Below, one piece after another: positions 19,852-32,360 of a stretch of 64,000 nucleotides of DNA. The DNA is from Lepiota brunneoincarnata (Eukaryota; Basidiomycota; Agaricomycetes; Agaricales; Agaricaceae). The stretch covers positions 62,001-126,000 of the forward strand of contig JAEBUN010000044.1 of the NCBI GenBank assembly GCA_023014365.1. Direction: 5' to 3'. Below the pieces are notes generated by a model that saw only the letters and a list, made by a program, of their open reading frames with translations, was not told where the DNA came from and did not search any database. The position numbers and the translations under genes were made by a program. Within the stretch, counting starts at the first letter, position 1; every line of letters starts with the position of its first letter.

Positions 19852-21986
19852 TCAGAAGCCAGAATTCTGGGGGTCGTTCATTTGGGAATTCTGGAGGAAG
19901 GCTTCTGCTAGGTGTTGAGAGGTGGTAGAGCCTGCAGCAATCACCTCCAGAACCAGCTTTGGGGGGAGAAGTCCCACTGTGAAGATACAATCCCCATCTT
20001 CTAAAGGCTTCTCTGGCTCTGAGGTAGGGAGGGTTGGATCATCCTCATCCTCTTCTTCATCTAAGGTAGGAAATGGGCCAAGTTGGCAGGTGCAGGTGCA
20101 ATTGGCTTGAAGTTTTTGTGCATGGCACTCAGCACGCAACTGGTCTTGGCATTCAGTATAGCATGAGGGGCATTGGGATGATTTGACTTCTCCAGTTTGC
20201 CAGTCAATTTCCAGATTATGTTGCTTCAGCCATGTAAATCCCAGAAGAAGTTCTTGCCTCCCCAACTTGGTTACTGCTAACAGGGTACATTCGGTGTGGT
20301 TCCTATAGTGCAAGACCACATCTACCACTTTGGAAATTTGTCCAGCCTCATTTGGAGTCCCATCTACATTGAACACCAGGATGGGGTTGGATAAGTGGCA
20401 AGTACTGAGATAAGTGGTGTGAACAAAGTCTTGGTCAATGAAGGAACTGGTTGCACCAGAATCCACCAATGCCTTGACTGTTTTGCATTCTGCTGAGTCA
20501 GTGGTCTCAAGTTCCACTGTCAGCTGGAGGGACTTGGATTCCAAGTCAGAGTAAGCAATGATTGGTCTTTTTGGGAGGTGGTGTTCCCAGTGGAGATGTC
20601 GCACTGAAGTTTTCAGGGGTGGTGGTGTGTCTTCAGGAATTGGTTCAGAGTCAGAAACAGGTTCTATTTCATCTACCAACAAAACCGAGAACCTATTACA
20701 TGAATGCAGTGGGGGCACACCAGTCACCTGTTGCACTGCTGAAAATCCTCTCCAGCTTCCAACTCTGCTTCTTCTACCCTCAGAATTCCAGTCATTGCAA
20801 CTAGGGCATCTATCTCCGAATTCCACCTCTGCATCAGCTCATCTTGTTCCTCCAGATCCATGTACTGGATGTCATGACAGAGTAGACACTTGGCCTTCAT
20901 ATGTCCCAGCCTTTTACAGTGGTAGCAGAGTGGGGGGAGTCCTGATTTCTGCTTGGAGGTGTCAATGTCCATAGGGACTGGATTTCCCAGGGAAGGGTTA
21001 GAGTGGATAGGGGGATGTGGAGGGGCTGGGGGTCTGATCATCAGCATGGAGGGGGGGAGTCTGATATACCCTGCAGGAGGCTTGGAGCTGGGGGGGAGCA
21101 GGGAGTGGGCATTGGAGCAGAATGCCTCATTTGCCATCTGGGCTTGATCTACCCATCATGCTGCTGAGTACCAAGCCTCTGGGTCTGAGTCTGAGGGGTG
21201 GCCTGCTGGGAGAGTAGCAATGGCATTCTGGATGGAAGGGCATAGACCTTGGCAGAATTTGACCATAATAACTTGAGGGTCCCAGTATCCAGACTCAGAG
21301 ATGAGGACCTGGAAAGTATCCAGGTAGTCTTCAATGGTCTACTCTTGTTGGTGGTACAATGTGGACTCCAACATATTTAGTGCATCAGCTTCTGCATTGA
21401 CAGGGAAAAACCAACCCTTGAATTGTTTGGTGAAGTCCCACCAGTCTGTAAAGGGAAACCCACTGATACTAGCTTCCAAATGGAACAGCTCATCGGCCCA
21501 TTGTGCTGCACATCCTGACTTCATGTAAGAGAGGGTCCACAGTATTTTCTGTTCATCAGAACAGAATTGATCTGCTGAGAGCCTGATGTAGAGCTGGCAT
21601 GCATTCAGAAATGCATGACCCTTGGCATGTTCTCCATCAAATTTGGGTGGGGTTGCCACCTTGGCCTTGGTGGAGGTGCATGGTGGAGGTGATGGTGGAT
21701 GGGGGTGAAGAGCAGGAGGGGGGGGTTCATGGGAAGCAGCTTGGGACTCATACTCCACTCTGTTGAGGGGCATGGCTGAGATGGAGGGGGGGGTGTTGGG
21801 ATACTATCACCCTATTGAGTCCATGAGGTTTTGGAGTGTGTCATGTATGTCATTCACTGTGTCTATCATGTTCCATTCAGCTTCAGCTTGTTGGGCCTGT
21901 ACTGCAGCCATGTCTGTGAGTAGTGAGCCTATGGCCTCCTCAATGGTCATTTGAGTCAGTGGTGGCTGCTGCTGCTCTTGGGACAT
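19852..21986 (-). pseudogene. Gypsy-2 Gag and protease (broken)
   Basis: From ATG at 21986 (MSQEQQQPPLTQMTIEEAIG) through the capsid-like part (ADQFCSDEQKILWTLSYMKS, near 21520-21580; FPFTDWWDFTKQFKGWF) to a CCHC knuckle (CYHCKRLGHMKAKC, near 20900) and an acidic linker. The protease is at about 20430-20470 (ALVDSGATSSFID), followed by LLLGFTWLKQHNLEIDW. Stops occur near 21805, 21337 (TAG), 21150 and at the gag-pol boundary near 20722. Homologous gag is found at 33186-33900. Confidence 0.85.
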
Positions 21987-22098
21987 GATGACAAGGGCAC
22001 TGGGAGGTAGAGGAAGGGTGTAGTTGGCATGGGAGAAGTGGTGTAACTTGTCTGGGCATTGTCAATGGCCAGTCCTCTGGGAATAGACTTGATTCTTC

Positions 22099-23224
22099 TG
22101 TAAGGGCAACCTGGTTGCTGTGTTGTGTTGGCTGAGCAGGGAGAAACCTTAGAGAATCGAGTAAGGTTTCTCCAAGCTTGCCTACACTACTTATACTACC
22201 TGCTGTAATGTCTGAGTTGAGTAATCTACTCTACATAAATGGTTGTGAGGTGTCAGGGATGCTTAAAGTGAGTATAGTTGGGGATGGGCTTGGGATAGGG
22301 TCATGTGTTATGATCCGTGCTCCTTCTGTATCTGAGGATAACTGGAGACAGCCTTCAATCACTCTACAAGGTGTCTGAGATGGTTGGCCTTGCAGAGCTT
22401 AGTGGATTGCACTCAATGAGATAATGAGGGAACACGCCAAGTTAAGGCAAAGAGGGTTAACAACCACTGTTAACAAGATTAAAGCTTAGGGCTTTAATCT
22501 CTACTTGTACAGGCCTTATATACCTATGAGATACTATATACTTGTTATAGGTAGTTGAGCTGTCCTACTGGTCGTCCGCAGTCTTGGCCATGATGCACAT
22601 CCTAGCTGATGGCATCCTACTGTTATTTATATTACAATGAGTCAGTGTCCTCGTTCTAACTGCTGTGTGATGTTCCATTGCTTTCCTCTGACTCATAATC
22701 TCCTTCTCCCAATTCTATCTCCATGGAGTCTCTTCCATTCTTGCTCTCCACTTTCTCGGTACTTCCATCTACATCAGAGGTTGGATCGGTTGATCCATGG
22801 CTGTCCTCTTTGTCCTCAGGGTATTCCAGAATATCCTCCAGGGTTATCTCCATTCCCACTTCTCTTGCCAGGTCCTGCATGGCGTTATAATATTCCCCTT
22901 CTTTGTCTTCATATTCCTGTGCTCATAACTGGTCTGTGGTCTCCTGTACCCATCTTGTAAAGTCAAATAGTTGTTCCTGTTCCTCTCGATCCAGACTATT
23001 CATAACATTGTGTATGCCAGTGAGGGTTTGCATCTGCAGCGGAGGAGTATAGGAGGGAATTCCAAGTACTAGGGTGCTGGGGGACAGATTTCCAGGCCCA
23101 GGGAGGCTGGGAATTTGATTTCCGAATGCAGAGGGGCTGGGGATCGCATTTCCGAATGCAGGGAGTCTGGGGATTGGAATTCCGAATCTGAGGTTGTGAG
23201 CAATGACCCAGAGTTCCCCTTACA
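22099..23224 (-). repeat. Gypsy-2 5' LTR, split by a solo LTR
   Basis: In element orientation runs from TGTAAGGGGAAC (23224) to CCCTTACA (22099), about 419 bp once the 702-bp insertion at 22306-23007 and its duplicated target are removed. Contains the ~30-bp minisatellite-like units. The gag leader follows at 21987-22098. Confidence 0.88.
22306..23007 (-). repeat. Solo LTR of the Gypsy-1 family
   Basis: 702 bp, plus-strand TGTTATGATCC...TTCATAACA, close match to 12282-12983. It interrupts the Gypsy-2 5' LTR at a site whose intact form is visible near 16605. Flanks TCATG and TTGTG are a target duplication changed by two transitions. Confidence 0.9.
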
Positions 23225-25555
23225 GTGAGTAGGGTTTACCCCACCATTAACATGTCTTATTGACATTTCTTTTAGATTACATTAGGCCAAGCAATGCTGC
23301 CCAGACTGCTTGAGATGCTCCATCCCCTTCAATTGTGCAACGTAAGTTGCACTTTTCTCCCTCTTTTAGTATCTTCTCATGTTTCTGCCTGCCTCCTACT
23401 GCCAGCACCAGCACCGCATGCTTGACAGGCTTAAGGAGGAAGGGTGGGATGAAGAGCCTGTGGAAGTTGTCAGGTGGGTGTGGAAAGACCCCTCCCCCAC
23501 CGTACTCTCTGCCCTGTGACCTGACCCCTCAACCATTGACTCCTTGTCTGCACCATTTCCGTTGGCTGCCCCTACTTCCTGACATGTAATCTCCATTGCA
23601 TCCCTATGTAATCCAATCAATGGGCCCTCTACCAGATATACCACAGAGGTCACATCGGGTACCCCTGTTGGCGGGTCCTCTTCTGGATTATCCAGAGAGG
23701 CCTTGTCAACCACTACACTGCTGCCCCCTCTCACTGTCTCTTTGCACACCCTGGATGGGGAAGACTTGCTGGTGCTCCCTCCCCTGGGTATTGCATCAGG
23801 TTCAGAGGTGCCATGTAAGGGGACACTCCAAACACCCCAGTAGTACCCCCACCAACCCTATCGACACCCCTGGCCCCCCCAATGCATTATATATCCCTCC
23901 CTTCAAACACTTACACTCCAAACACAGCCAGAAATACTCCATACATTCCCTCACTGTCCAGATAAAACCCTCCCTCATTCCCTCTCATTTCTACAGACTC
24001 TAGACTGTCATATTCACTTCCCACATTTGTTTCAACCACACTGGGTGTTGTGTAACACCCAGACATCACAGCTAAGCCTGGTCCAATTTATATTGATTAT
24101 ATAAGTTAGGTATATACCTAGTTTTCCCCTGCAGGGGTTTCCTCATCCTATTCTCTTAGGATTTCCCTGCAGGTATGTGTCCTGTACATAACTCATAGTC
24201 TAATATCACTTAGGATTTCCCTGCAGCATCACTTCAGCTCCCTGAGTTGCCTGAGCCCCACAGGTCACCCTAACATGCCAGGCCCTTCAACAACCCACCC
24301 CTCCTCCCCTGTACTCTCTTCAGCTACTTCAATGCATAAGCTTAATCTTTTTCAAGGTATATTTGGCCTTTCTGCTGACCTCTGCTTTAGTGCATATCCC
24401 AGCTGCCCTTAAAGGCAAACAGAAGGCAAAATCATTGATGCCACCCCCTACGCCTCTGTTTTTGGCAAATTCAAACTTGCCCTTGCATTCATTGGGTCCT
24501 GAGGTCTCCCAAGAAGACCTCCTCAAAATTTTTAATTGGTCCTCTACTCTAGATGGGCAACATGCATTAGCCTCTCTTAGGTGCCCAACACCTTCTCCAC
24601 CTCCTCTTCCCTGTGCCCCTGTTGAAGCCTCCACAAGTGCCATAGCAATCTCACCTTCTCTGGACTTGGAACTCCTTCTTGAACCCTCGCCTTCTGCTCA
24701 AGAGCTGGCCTTTGTCTTCCAAGACAGGTTCCTGGCCTCTCCAACTCCAATTCCCTCCCACTTGCCTAGCCCAGTGGTTTTGGAGATTCCGGAGGAGTCT
24801 CCTCAAGCTGGCCCATTGCATCCAAAACACATTATTTTGGCCAAGAAAAGCTTGAACACTCATCCAAAGAAATATGTTCCCCAGGCTCATGTTCGGTACT
24901 CTGAGGCCAAAATTATTCAGGACCATGGATACCGGCACCCAGTCCCACTCTTTTGCAAAGACTTTTCTAGGCTGCTGGTAGCTAGCCAGCTTTCAGTACA
25001 TTCTCCAAGTTCTCTCGTGTTTTCTTACTGATGGTTTTGCACCCACCCTAGTATGTGCCCCCTCAGTCTTGGTGCCCTTCTTGCACCACTTGTAAGTTGG
25101 AGTGCAAGCCTCTGGGCAAGGGTAAAAAGTGTCACAGCTGTGACTTATATAATTACCCTTGTACCTTCATGGACCATCTGTGGGTCTCAGCTGGTGTTGC
25201 GAATGCCCTGGTCACATCCTCACTGACCAGTGAATACTGTAAGTTTCTCTGTTCACTATTTTTCTCTTTTATTCACTTTTTGTTTCACAGATCTTGCTGC
25301 CTTTGCATGTGTTGCATCCTCCAGCTTGGTCAGTCTGGAGGCCAATTGTGTTGCCTATGAGGCATCAGCCTTCCACCACCGCTGTGTAGTTTACCAATTT
25401 GTCCAGGAGATGCAAGCTACCAGGACAGCCTTGGATGGTAACAACATGGCCTTTGTAGAGATGAGTATGGCTGAGTCCCTTGAAGATGTCCAGGTATTCT
25501 TCAAGTTCACTGACAACTTTTGAGGGGTCCTGACATATGAGGAATTTGAGGAGCT
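23225..25555 (+). pseudogene. Remains of an intron-containing gene with a Cys-cluster (unknown function)
   Basis: Plus-strand open segments separated by short GT-AG introns (for example 23225-23275, 23342-23405, and 25240-25291). Recognisable parts: HRMLDRLKEEGWDEEPVEVV (about 23411-23480), a Ser/Thr-rich stretch, a 222-aa Pro/Leu-rich ORF (24363-25031), then a Cys-cluster CPSCTTCKLECKP...CHSCDLYNYPC (about 25075-25170) and a helical region (ASSSLVSLEANCVAYEAS; FVQEMQATRTALDGNN). The Cys arrangement resembles that in the cargo gene at 42946-46342, so both may belong to one transposon-borne family. It is broken by solo LTRs at 23814-24275 and 25561-25945 and by a TGA near 25523. Confidence 0.5.
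23814..24275 (+). repeat. Solo LTR, family D (462 bp)
   Basis: TGTAAGGGGACACTCC...CACCCTAACA, flanked by the perfect target duplication TGCCA (23809-23813 and 24276-24280). A minus-strand relative is at 44975-45381. It contains repeated TTTCCCTGCAG segments near its end. Confidence 0.9.
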
Positions 25556-25560
25556 CAAGT

Positions 25561-25945
25561 TGTTATCAGAAGTCTCATCAGAAGGATGGTTATTTTTAGT
25601 TTACATTCCCATGTCACTATGAAACCATTGGTAGTGTACATCAGAAGGACTATTCTTAGTATACACCTCATGTTTCTTATCTCTGACTCACAGTTACTCT
25701 GGTCCAGGCTATTATAGTAGGAGTACAGCCACACTTAGAAGTATATAAGGATACAGTACATTACCTTGTATCATCATCTTAGTGTTATACAGTTCTTGCC
25801 TCCTATAACTCTTTGCCTCTAAACTGGCTGGACTATAGTGCTTCATCGTCTCCAAGTCACGCTTAGTAGGACAGGACCAAGTCTGTATAGACATCCTGTG
25901 TTGAACTCTGTGCTACTCAAGAGCAAACCCCTAACCCAGGTAATA
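25561..25945 (+). repeat. Solo LTR of the Gypsy-A family
   Basis: 385 bp, TGTTATCAG...GGTAATA, aligned end to end with the Gypsy-A LTRs but with many differences, so older. Perfect target duplication CAAGT at 25556-25560 and 25946-25950. The TATA box and the TCTTAGTGTT self-primer segment are retained. Confidence 0.95.
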
Positions 25946-25950
25946 CAAGT

Positions 25951-28004
25951 TGCTTCTCTTCCTCACCTTCCTGATGACTCAGGATCCTGAATCTGTTCTA
26001 GAGGACCTTGACTGATTTCTGCACCTAGTTTACTTCTTGGATGTAGTATATAATTTTGTCATGTATATACATCCCAATAGTCATCTTGTTGTTTCTTGTC
26101 TCCTACTGAGTTAAGCTTAGGACCATCTGGAAGATCCCAAGCTAGACTAAGGTTTCCAGCTGCCTAATACTTTCACCATGTATTTCTCTGTTATTCCTGC
26201 AATGTTTATTGAGACATCAACATGGGGTGATCCACAATGCATAGTGACCCATTCATCCGGCTTACTTACAAGCCCAAACCTGAACCAGCCTGTACACAGT
26301 GTTTACAAAAAAGCTCACACCCACTGCTGCTGAAGCGCCACTTGGGGCCCATCTCCCCCTAGCCAAATTGAAATCGGTGCCCTCACCATTCCATCAGAAT
26401 CCCTGTGCACACTGATAACTGCAAGACCCTGGCAACATATTACCTAATAAGGCAACTGTGGTTCTGCTAGTCTGTTGAAGGCTGGCTACTCAAGATTACA
26501 GGTTTCCTAGGCATCTCAGGTCATAAGCTTAGGGGTGGAGGGTGCATTTCATCCACTCGCTATGATTCAGCATCACTGCCAACAGCTTTTTCATATAAAA
26601 GCAAGGGAGCAACATCTCATTCTAGCAGACACTCTTCACAAGAAAATGGCTTCTTCTATCCCCCATCTCCAGGTCAAGCTTGACAATCTCATCAGCAACA
26701 CCAAAGGTTGTCTTCAGCACCTGCAAAACAGTCAAGTCACTTGTCCCCTTGTTGAGAAGGCTCTCCTTGCATTCAATGCTCCTGGGGTATGTCTATTCAT
26801 CCCCATGTCACTTTCTTCACTGTTCAATTATCTTCTAGTCTGCTTATATTGAAGCATTATTGGAGGACACCGAGGCTATCAAGCTTCATGTCAACCAGGA
26901 CTACATCTTCCATATTTGCAAGCTCTACAGAATTTACCAAAACAACTACCATTTGTCTTATGAGATGCCTGCTATCTATCTATAAGGCACTCTCTGAATG
27001 CTGTAGCTGCATTAATCACATCTGCTCTGAGGAATCCCACAAAACCAGGACTGAAGAGGCTCAGCACCTATTGTTCATGAGTGGCTCTACTTTCTGTAAT
27101 GCTGCTGAAGGCTCTGCTGTCCCCAAACACATAAGCTTAGCATTCGTCTGGCTCCAATTGTCTTCTCATGTATAAGCTTAGCCTTGCAAGGGTTGCAAGG
27201 CCCCTGTCTCTGCTGCTGTTGTGGTAGACACTGATACCAAGCCTGCTGAGAGTATGCCCAGCACTTCCAACTCCTGAGCAACCAGTGCTGACATGGTAAT
27301 CTAGTTGCTTCTCAACCTATTACATTGGCTGAGATCATCACTCACCTTCAGGACATGATGGTCAATGAGGAGGTCTCTCAAGCTATCATTGAAGAGGTTC
27401 ATGTAGTTTCACCTTATGGCAAGTGTCATTTGTCTACCTCTGATGTGGTGCGCCAGCTCTACTCCCCCTAACCACTGATTCTGACTTCATCCTTTGTTAG
27501 GAGACCATCAAAAAGTCCTTGTCATCCAATGGCACCATCCATCTTCTTCCCTATTGTCAAGTTCCCAATATGAACACTAATTACTGCTGTTATGCCTGGG
27601 CTGAACAGGTTCTAGCCAAAGCCAATGCCAATACTGCCAAGCATGCCCATACCAAGTCTGCTTCCAATGAGCGCACCTTTGCAGGCTTATCTGGTGGGCA
27701 TTTTCTCACTTCCATTTGCTAAGCTTAATGGTTCTAATACTTATCCCTGGCCAGCTCATCTGCTCCAGGAACTCCAAAGCCTCTTGTCTCACTCTCATGA
27801 CAAGTACAAGTCCAAATCTCACAGTGATGACACTTGGTCGGTCAAATGTGACCTCAATTCACTCAGCTGGGACTTCATCAAGGCTATCCCCTTGCTTGAA
27901 GCCAACTTAAAGAGGTTCCAATTCCTTATTCAAGGGCACATCCATCTCAAAAGCCTTTTGCACAACCTCTCCAACTTGGACAAGTCCTCCCCTGCTTAAG
28001 CTTA
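25951..28004 (+). pseudogene. Fragments of multi-exon gene(s) of unknown function
   Basis: Plus-strand open blocks with intron-like spacers: 26535-26788 (LILADTLHKKMASSIPHLQ, then a GTATGT...CTAG intron), 26840-26985 (SAYIEALLEDTEAIKLH, DYIFHICKLYRIY), 27519-27720 and 27625-27999 (NGSNTYPWPAHLLQELQSLL, WDFIKAIPLLEANLKRFQF). No family is recognised. Stops separate the blocks, so this is probably a decayed cargo gene continuing from 23225-25555. Seven of the seventeen local TAAGCTTA octamers lie in 24.3-28.0 kb. Confidence 0.4.
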
Positions 28005-28121
28005 ATGCTTTTACATTCCCTAGGATAGTTTTCCTTCAATAAGTAGATAGTTCTGTCCACAATATCAGGTTTTTTCTATCCTCCCAACTCTTCTGGCTCC
28101 CATCTGTCACTAGGCTCATCC

Positions 28122-29840
28122 TCAGTAGTCTCCTCCAGAGTCTTCAGTCCCTCTGACAACAGGTCTATCAATTCTTGTAACTCCAGGCGGTAACAGCATA
28201 TGTTTTCTGGCTAAGTAGGGAATTACTCTGAACGCCACCACTTTATTCTGCCATACAGAACTGTCCAACTCTGCCAGGATATAAGATCCTCCCTTTGACC
28301 TAGATATGACCACCATGGGTCCTAGATACCTGGGTTTCATCTTCCTGTCTGCTGAGCTCTCTATAGCCATATTTCTCACCAATACTAAATCTCCCAGGCT
28401 GAAGTGATAATCTCTTATCTTATGTGCCACTTGTCATTCCATCTCCCAAGCCTTGCTAAGCTTAGTGGCCAAAACATGCTGACACATCTCCTCAACATGC
28501 TGAACATGTTTTGCCAAAGCCTGAGCTCAATATCCTATCAACTTGGCTGTGGTTAAGTACTTATCTGGTAGTTGTACTAGCCAAGTGGCCTCTTTGACAT
28601 CCAGAGGTAGCATCAGGTGCACTCCAGTTACCAGAAAGTATGGGGAACACCCCATTCCTTTTCTAATGGTTATCTGATCTGCCCACATAACATGCAGTAG
28701 GTGCCAATATCACTTTTTGACATCTCCATCTGTAGCTTTGTACAACATTTGCTGCACATCCCAGTGGGGTCTCTCAATAATCCTGTTCACTTTGGAATTG
28801 TAAGGAGATATTGTTACTCCCTTTATCCCATATTTTTCTTCCAGCCATTGAACAGCTTTCTTAAATGGAGAACTGTTGTCCATGACAATCTTCACTATAC
28901 AGCCCCATCAGCAAATGATATCTTCAAATAACCACTGTGCAATCAAACTAGCATTCTCTTTTCTCAATGCTTTTGCCTCCATCCAGGATGACAGTCCACA
29001 CTGTCCATGCACAATGTAACTACACCCATTTGAATTTGGTGTCATATGTAGCATGTCCACATGTAGCACTTGGAATATCAACAGCATGGGCATTACTATT
29101 GGCGGTGTCTTGATGATCACCTTTTGTCATTGCTGGCATAGATGGCATGATTGCACATACCAAGCTACATCTCCTTCAACTTCCGGCCACCAGAACCTCT
29201 GCATCATAAGCTTAGTAGTTGCATATATTCCTCTGTGTCCTAGGAAGTCATGGCTAGCTTGCAACATATGCATACACTGCTCCTTATCCACTACTAGCTG
29301 ATGCTGACTGCTAGGACTCATCCTATACAGTCTCCCCTCTTCATTCCAAGAAGAAATGCTCCACCATATGTTTAAGCTTATGCAGACCTGGCTCATCCAA
29401 GCCTTTGGCTATACTATTGCCCCCTGTTTTCAGGTATTCCCTGACTTTGGGTATTCTCTCATCTTGTATTGGCGCTGTATCTGTCCTGCATGACTCATCA
29501 TATGCTTCCTCTATCTCAGTCAACCTTTCCTCTTCAAAATCTGGCACTAGCCTGACATCCATCATTAAGCTTAGTACTTGTCAATGGTTTTCTGGACAGG
29601 CTGGGTCTTCTATAACCCTAAGCTTAGCCTGTTGTTCATCCAAGTACTCTTCCCAAGCTTGATCCAGCTCATACTCAAAATCATATACATCACATGCCAG
29701 ACCCTGGTTGAAGCCAGAGCAACTGTTGATTTCATCACAGAAAGCCTCCAAGGGTAAAGGATCTACAGCTCCTGGATCTTCTTTAATTAACTCAAACTCT
29801 TCTCCCTCATCCTCAGATCCATCATCGAAGTGATGTGCTG
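28122..29840 (-). pseudogene. Gypsy-3 integrase (broken)
   Basis: Minus-strand segments: an acidic linker (FDDGSEDEGEEFELIKED, about 29780-29840), the zinc domain (SHDFLGHRGIYATTKLMMQRF and CHLCQQ, 29.26-29.13 kb), core pieces (QVLHVDMLHMTPNSNG near 29065; VMDNSSPFKKAVQWLEEKYG near 28880, with the second catalytic Asp; the third acidic position near IIERPHWDVQQ at about 28760) and the C-terminal domain ([20 protein letters not shown], near 28390). A TGA at about 29578 replaces a Trp-type codon between two open blocks, and other shifts occur near 28905 and 28430-28700. Non-functional. Confidence 0.82.
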
Positions 29841-30542
29841 TGTTATGAATAGTCCGGACTGAGAGGAACAAGAGCAACTATTTGACTTTACAAGATGGGT
29901 ACAGGAGACCACAGATCAGTTGCGAGCCCAGGAGTATGAAGACAAAGAAGGGGAGTATTACAATGCCATGCAGGACTTGGCAAGAGAAGCAGGAATGGAG
30001 ATAACTCTAGAGGATATTCTGGAATACCCCAAGGATGAAGAAGACAGCCATGGATCAACCGATCCAACCTCCAATGCGGATGGAAGCACCAAGAGAATGG
30101 AGAGCGAGAATGGAGGAGAGTCCATGGAGATAGAATTGGGAGAAGGAAATTATGAGTCAGAGGAAAGCGATGGAACATTGCACAGCAGTGAGAATGAGGA
30201 CACTGACTCATTGTAATATAAATAACAGTAGGATGCCATCAGCCAGGATGTGCATCATGGTCAAGACTGCAGATGACCAGTAGAACAGCCCAACTACCTA
30301 TAATGAGTATATGATGTCTCATAGGTATATAAGGCCTGTACAAGTAGAGATTAAAGCCTTAAGCTTTAATCTTGTTAACAGCAGTCATTAACCCTCTCTG
30401 CCTTAACTTGGCATGTTCCCTTGTTATCTCATTGAGCGTGATCCACTAAGCTCTGCAAGGCCAACCGTCTCAGACACCTTGTAGAGTGATTGAAGGCCGT
30501 CTCCAGTTATCTTCAGATACAGAAGGAGCACAGATCATAACA
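29841..30542 (+). repeat. Solo LTR of the Gypsy-1 family (opposite orientation)
   Basis: 702 bp, TGTTATGAATAG...GATCATAACA. Flanks TGCTG and CACTG fit a target duplication altered by two transitions. Removing it rejoins the Gypsy-3 frame at the stretch SDETV / HHFDDGSEDE. The TATA box is near 30327 and the inverted repeat GATTAAAGC...GCTTTAATC near 30351-30373. Confidence 0.9.
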
Positions 30543-32360
30543 CACTGTCTCATCACTGGGATAGTAGTATTGCCTGGACAGCCCATCCAGCCCAAATGTC
30601 TTCCCTTCTTTGTGTACTAGTGTGAAGTGGAATGACCTAATGAAGTCCACCCAATGGTTTCCAGTAGCATTCAGGAGCTTTCCTGGGTTGTTTAACATCC
30701 TGAAGAGAAACTTTGCATCTGTTTCAACCACTAGGTTTCTTGATCCCCACAGTAAATATTTCTCTTGTTCCAGCACCATTCTTAAGCTGCATAGCTCTTG
30801 CTTGGGCTGAGAATACCTCTGCTGTCTCTTGTCCAATAATATTGACCCAAACTTCACATAATGTATAAGCTTAGTGTCTTCTCCATCTCTCTGATATATG
30901 TAGTACCCCACTACCCTCCATGAGGTATCCATGGCTACTACTATGGGTTGTTTACTCAGAAATTTGGGGTTCCTGGTCAGGAAACAGTGCTGAATCGCAT
31001 CTTTCAGCTCCTGCTGCACTTTCTGTTCAGTTTCTCCCCATTCAAACTCTTGTCCCTTCTTAAGCTTTTTGCATAGAGGTGCAGCAATGGCTATAAACTT
31101 TGGGATATGATTCCTGCAGCATGTAGCTGTTCCTAGAAAACCCCTTAGCTCTGAGACATTCTCATAATCTCCCCATCCTAAAATTTTTCCAATGGTGTCT
31201 GTGGCAGGCAACCATCCTTTATAGGAGCATTCAAAACCCACTACAGTGATTTCATCAGTGCAGATAGTCATCTTGGGCCCAGAGAAGGTTCCCCCTACAT
31301 ATTTCATCCTCTGCAGAATCCTATTGACTATCTGCATGTGTTCCTATACAAATCATCAGATCCCTGGGTTCTCTTTCAATGTCTCTTCAGTGCTATCTGG
31401 CAACTCATATCTAATTTTTGGTCCTCTGATAGGAACATTATCTATGTATGGCATCATATATTCTGGTATCTCACTGGCTAGGATTGCTGTTACATCCTCA
31501 TGAAATATAGGCACTGAATTGGTCCATCCCATGGGCAGCATCACTAAGTGTAGTGCTCCAAAAGGTGTCTGGAACATTGTTAAGTCCAAAGATGACTCTG
31601 CTAACAATCGCTTGTCATAGCCAACATACAGGTCCAGAATGCCTCCACAAGCTCTGCCTGCAAAGTGCATTGCCAAATCTTCCGTTGCTGGCAGCAGTCC
31701 TGAATGCGCTATTGTCACTCTGTTCAGCAGTTCCAAGCTGTGTACCAGTCTCAAGCTTTTTCCATCTTTCTTCACCACACAGAACCATCTGGATCTATAG
31801 GATGAGTTCAATGGCTCATATACACCAGCACTAATCTTTCTCTTTATAATGGCACAGACTTCATCATAGATTGCTGGTGGAATTGGAATGGGCTTCTCAA
31901 CCCACAGAGTATGCTCTACCATTGGTATCTCAATTGGTGGGAAGAAATCCTCCCTAAAACATCCCCTCTCCTCATCTGTCCATGCAAATGCCTTCTCTTG
32001 AAGCATCATGACATGGTACATCAGCTTTCTTTCCTCTGGCCACAAGAAATCCCCTGCATGGGCTTTGTCCAGCTTAAGCTTATGCTCCTCAGTATATCTC
32101 CCTGTTGGGGCAAACACTGGAGGATGCATGCTAAGCTTAGGCATTTCTGCCAGCAGGTCCCCTTTTATTTCCCATTTTATCCTGAATTTCTCTGGTAAAT
32201 CACCCAACACTGGCCTTACTTTTAAGGTGACTGGTTTATATTTCTTCCCAGCCAGGCATTGTACTGTATCTTCATCATCTTCTTTGGTTTTGAAGACAGT
32301 TATTCCCTGGTCCTTGGTGCCCTGTGCATTGGCTATCCATCCTAAGCACAATAACACCAT
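30543..32360 (-). pseudogene. Gypsy-3 reverse transcriptase and RNase H (broken, catalytic Asp changed)
   Basis: Minus-strand RT (RSRWFCVVKKDGKSLRLVHS; GGILDLYVGYDKRLL; FQTPFGALHLVMLPMGWTNS) with the catalytic box reading PYIDNVPI, that is D-N instead of D-D (near 31440). Immediately after, ENPGI is followed by two consecutive TGA (31356-31358, 31353-31355) and a TAG (31344-31346); this family usually has Arg-Arg-Phe-Val-Trp there, so these are CGA-to-TGA twice and TGG-to-TAG. RNase H follows (VVAMDTSWRVVGYYIYQ; SQPKQELCSLRMVL; VETDAKFLFRMLN). Clearly inactive by point changes. Confidence 0.87.

Larger units (their letters stand above)
16455..23224 (-). mobile_element. Gypsy-2: minus-strand chromovirus, inactive
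   Basis: Full-length minus-strand element: 5' LTR 22099-23224 (carrying an inserted solo LTR), gag (about 21986-20724), protease, RT, RNase H, integrase and chromodomain down to about 16840, a purine tract, and a 3' LTR (16455-16839) that lacks the last ~35 bp present in other copies. Flanks ATACC and GTGAG do not match, consistent with a recombined left end. Multiple stops in every domain. A second family member is truncated at 33186-34449 and a solo LTR of the family is at 36266-38577. Confidence 0.88.
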
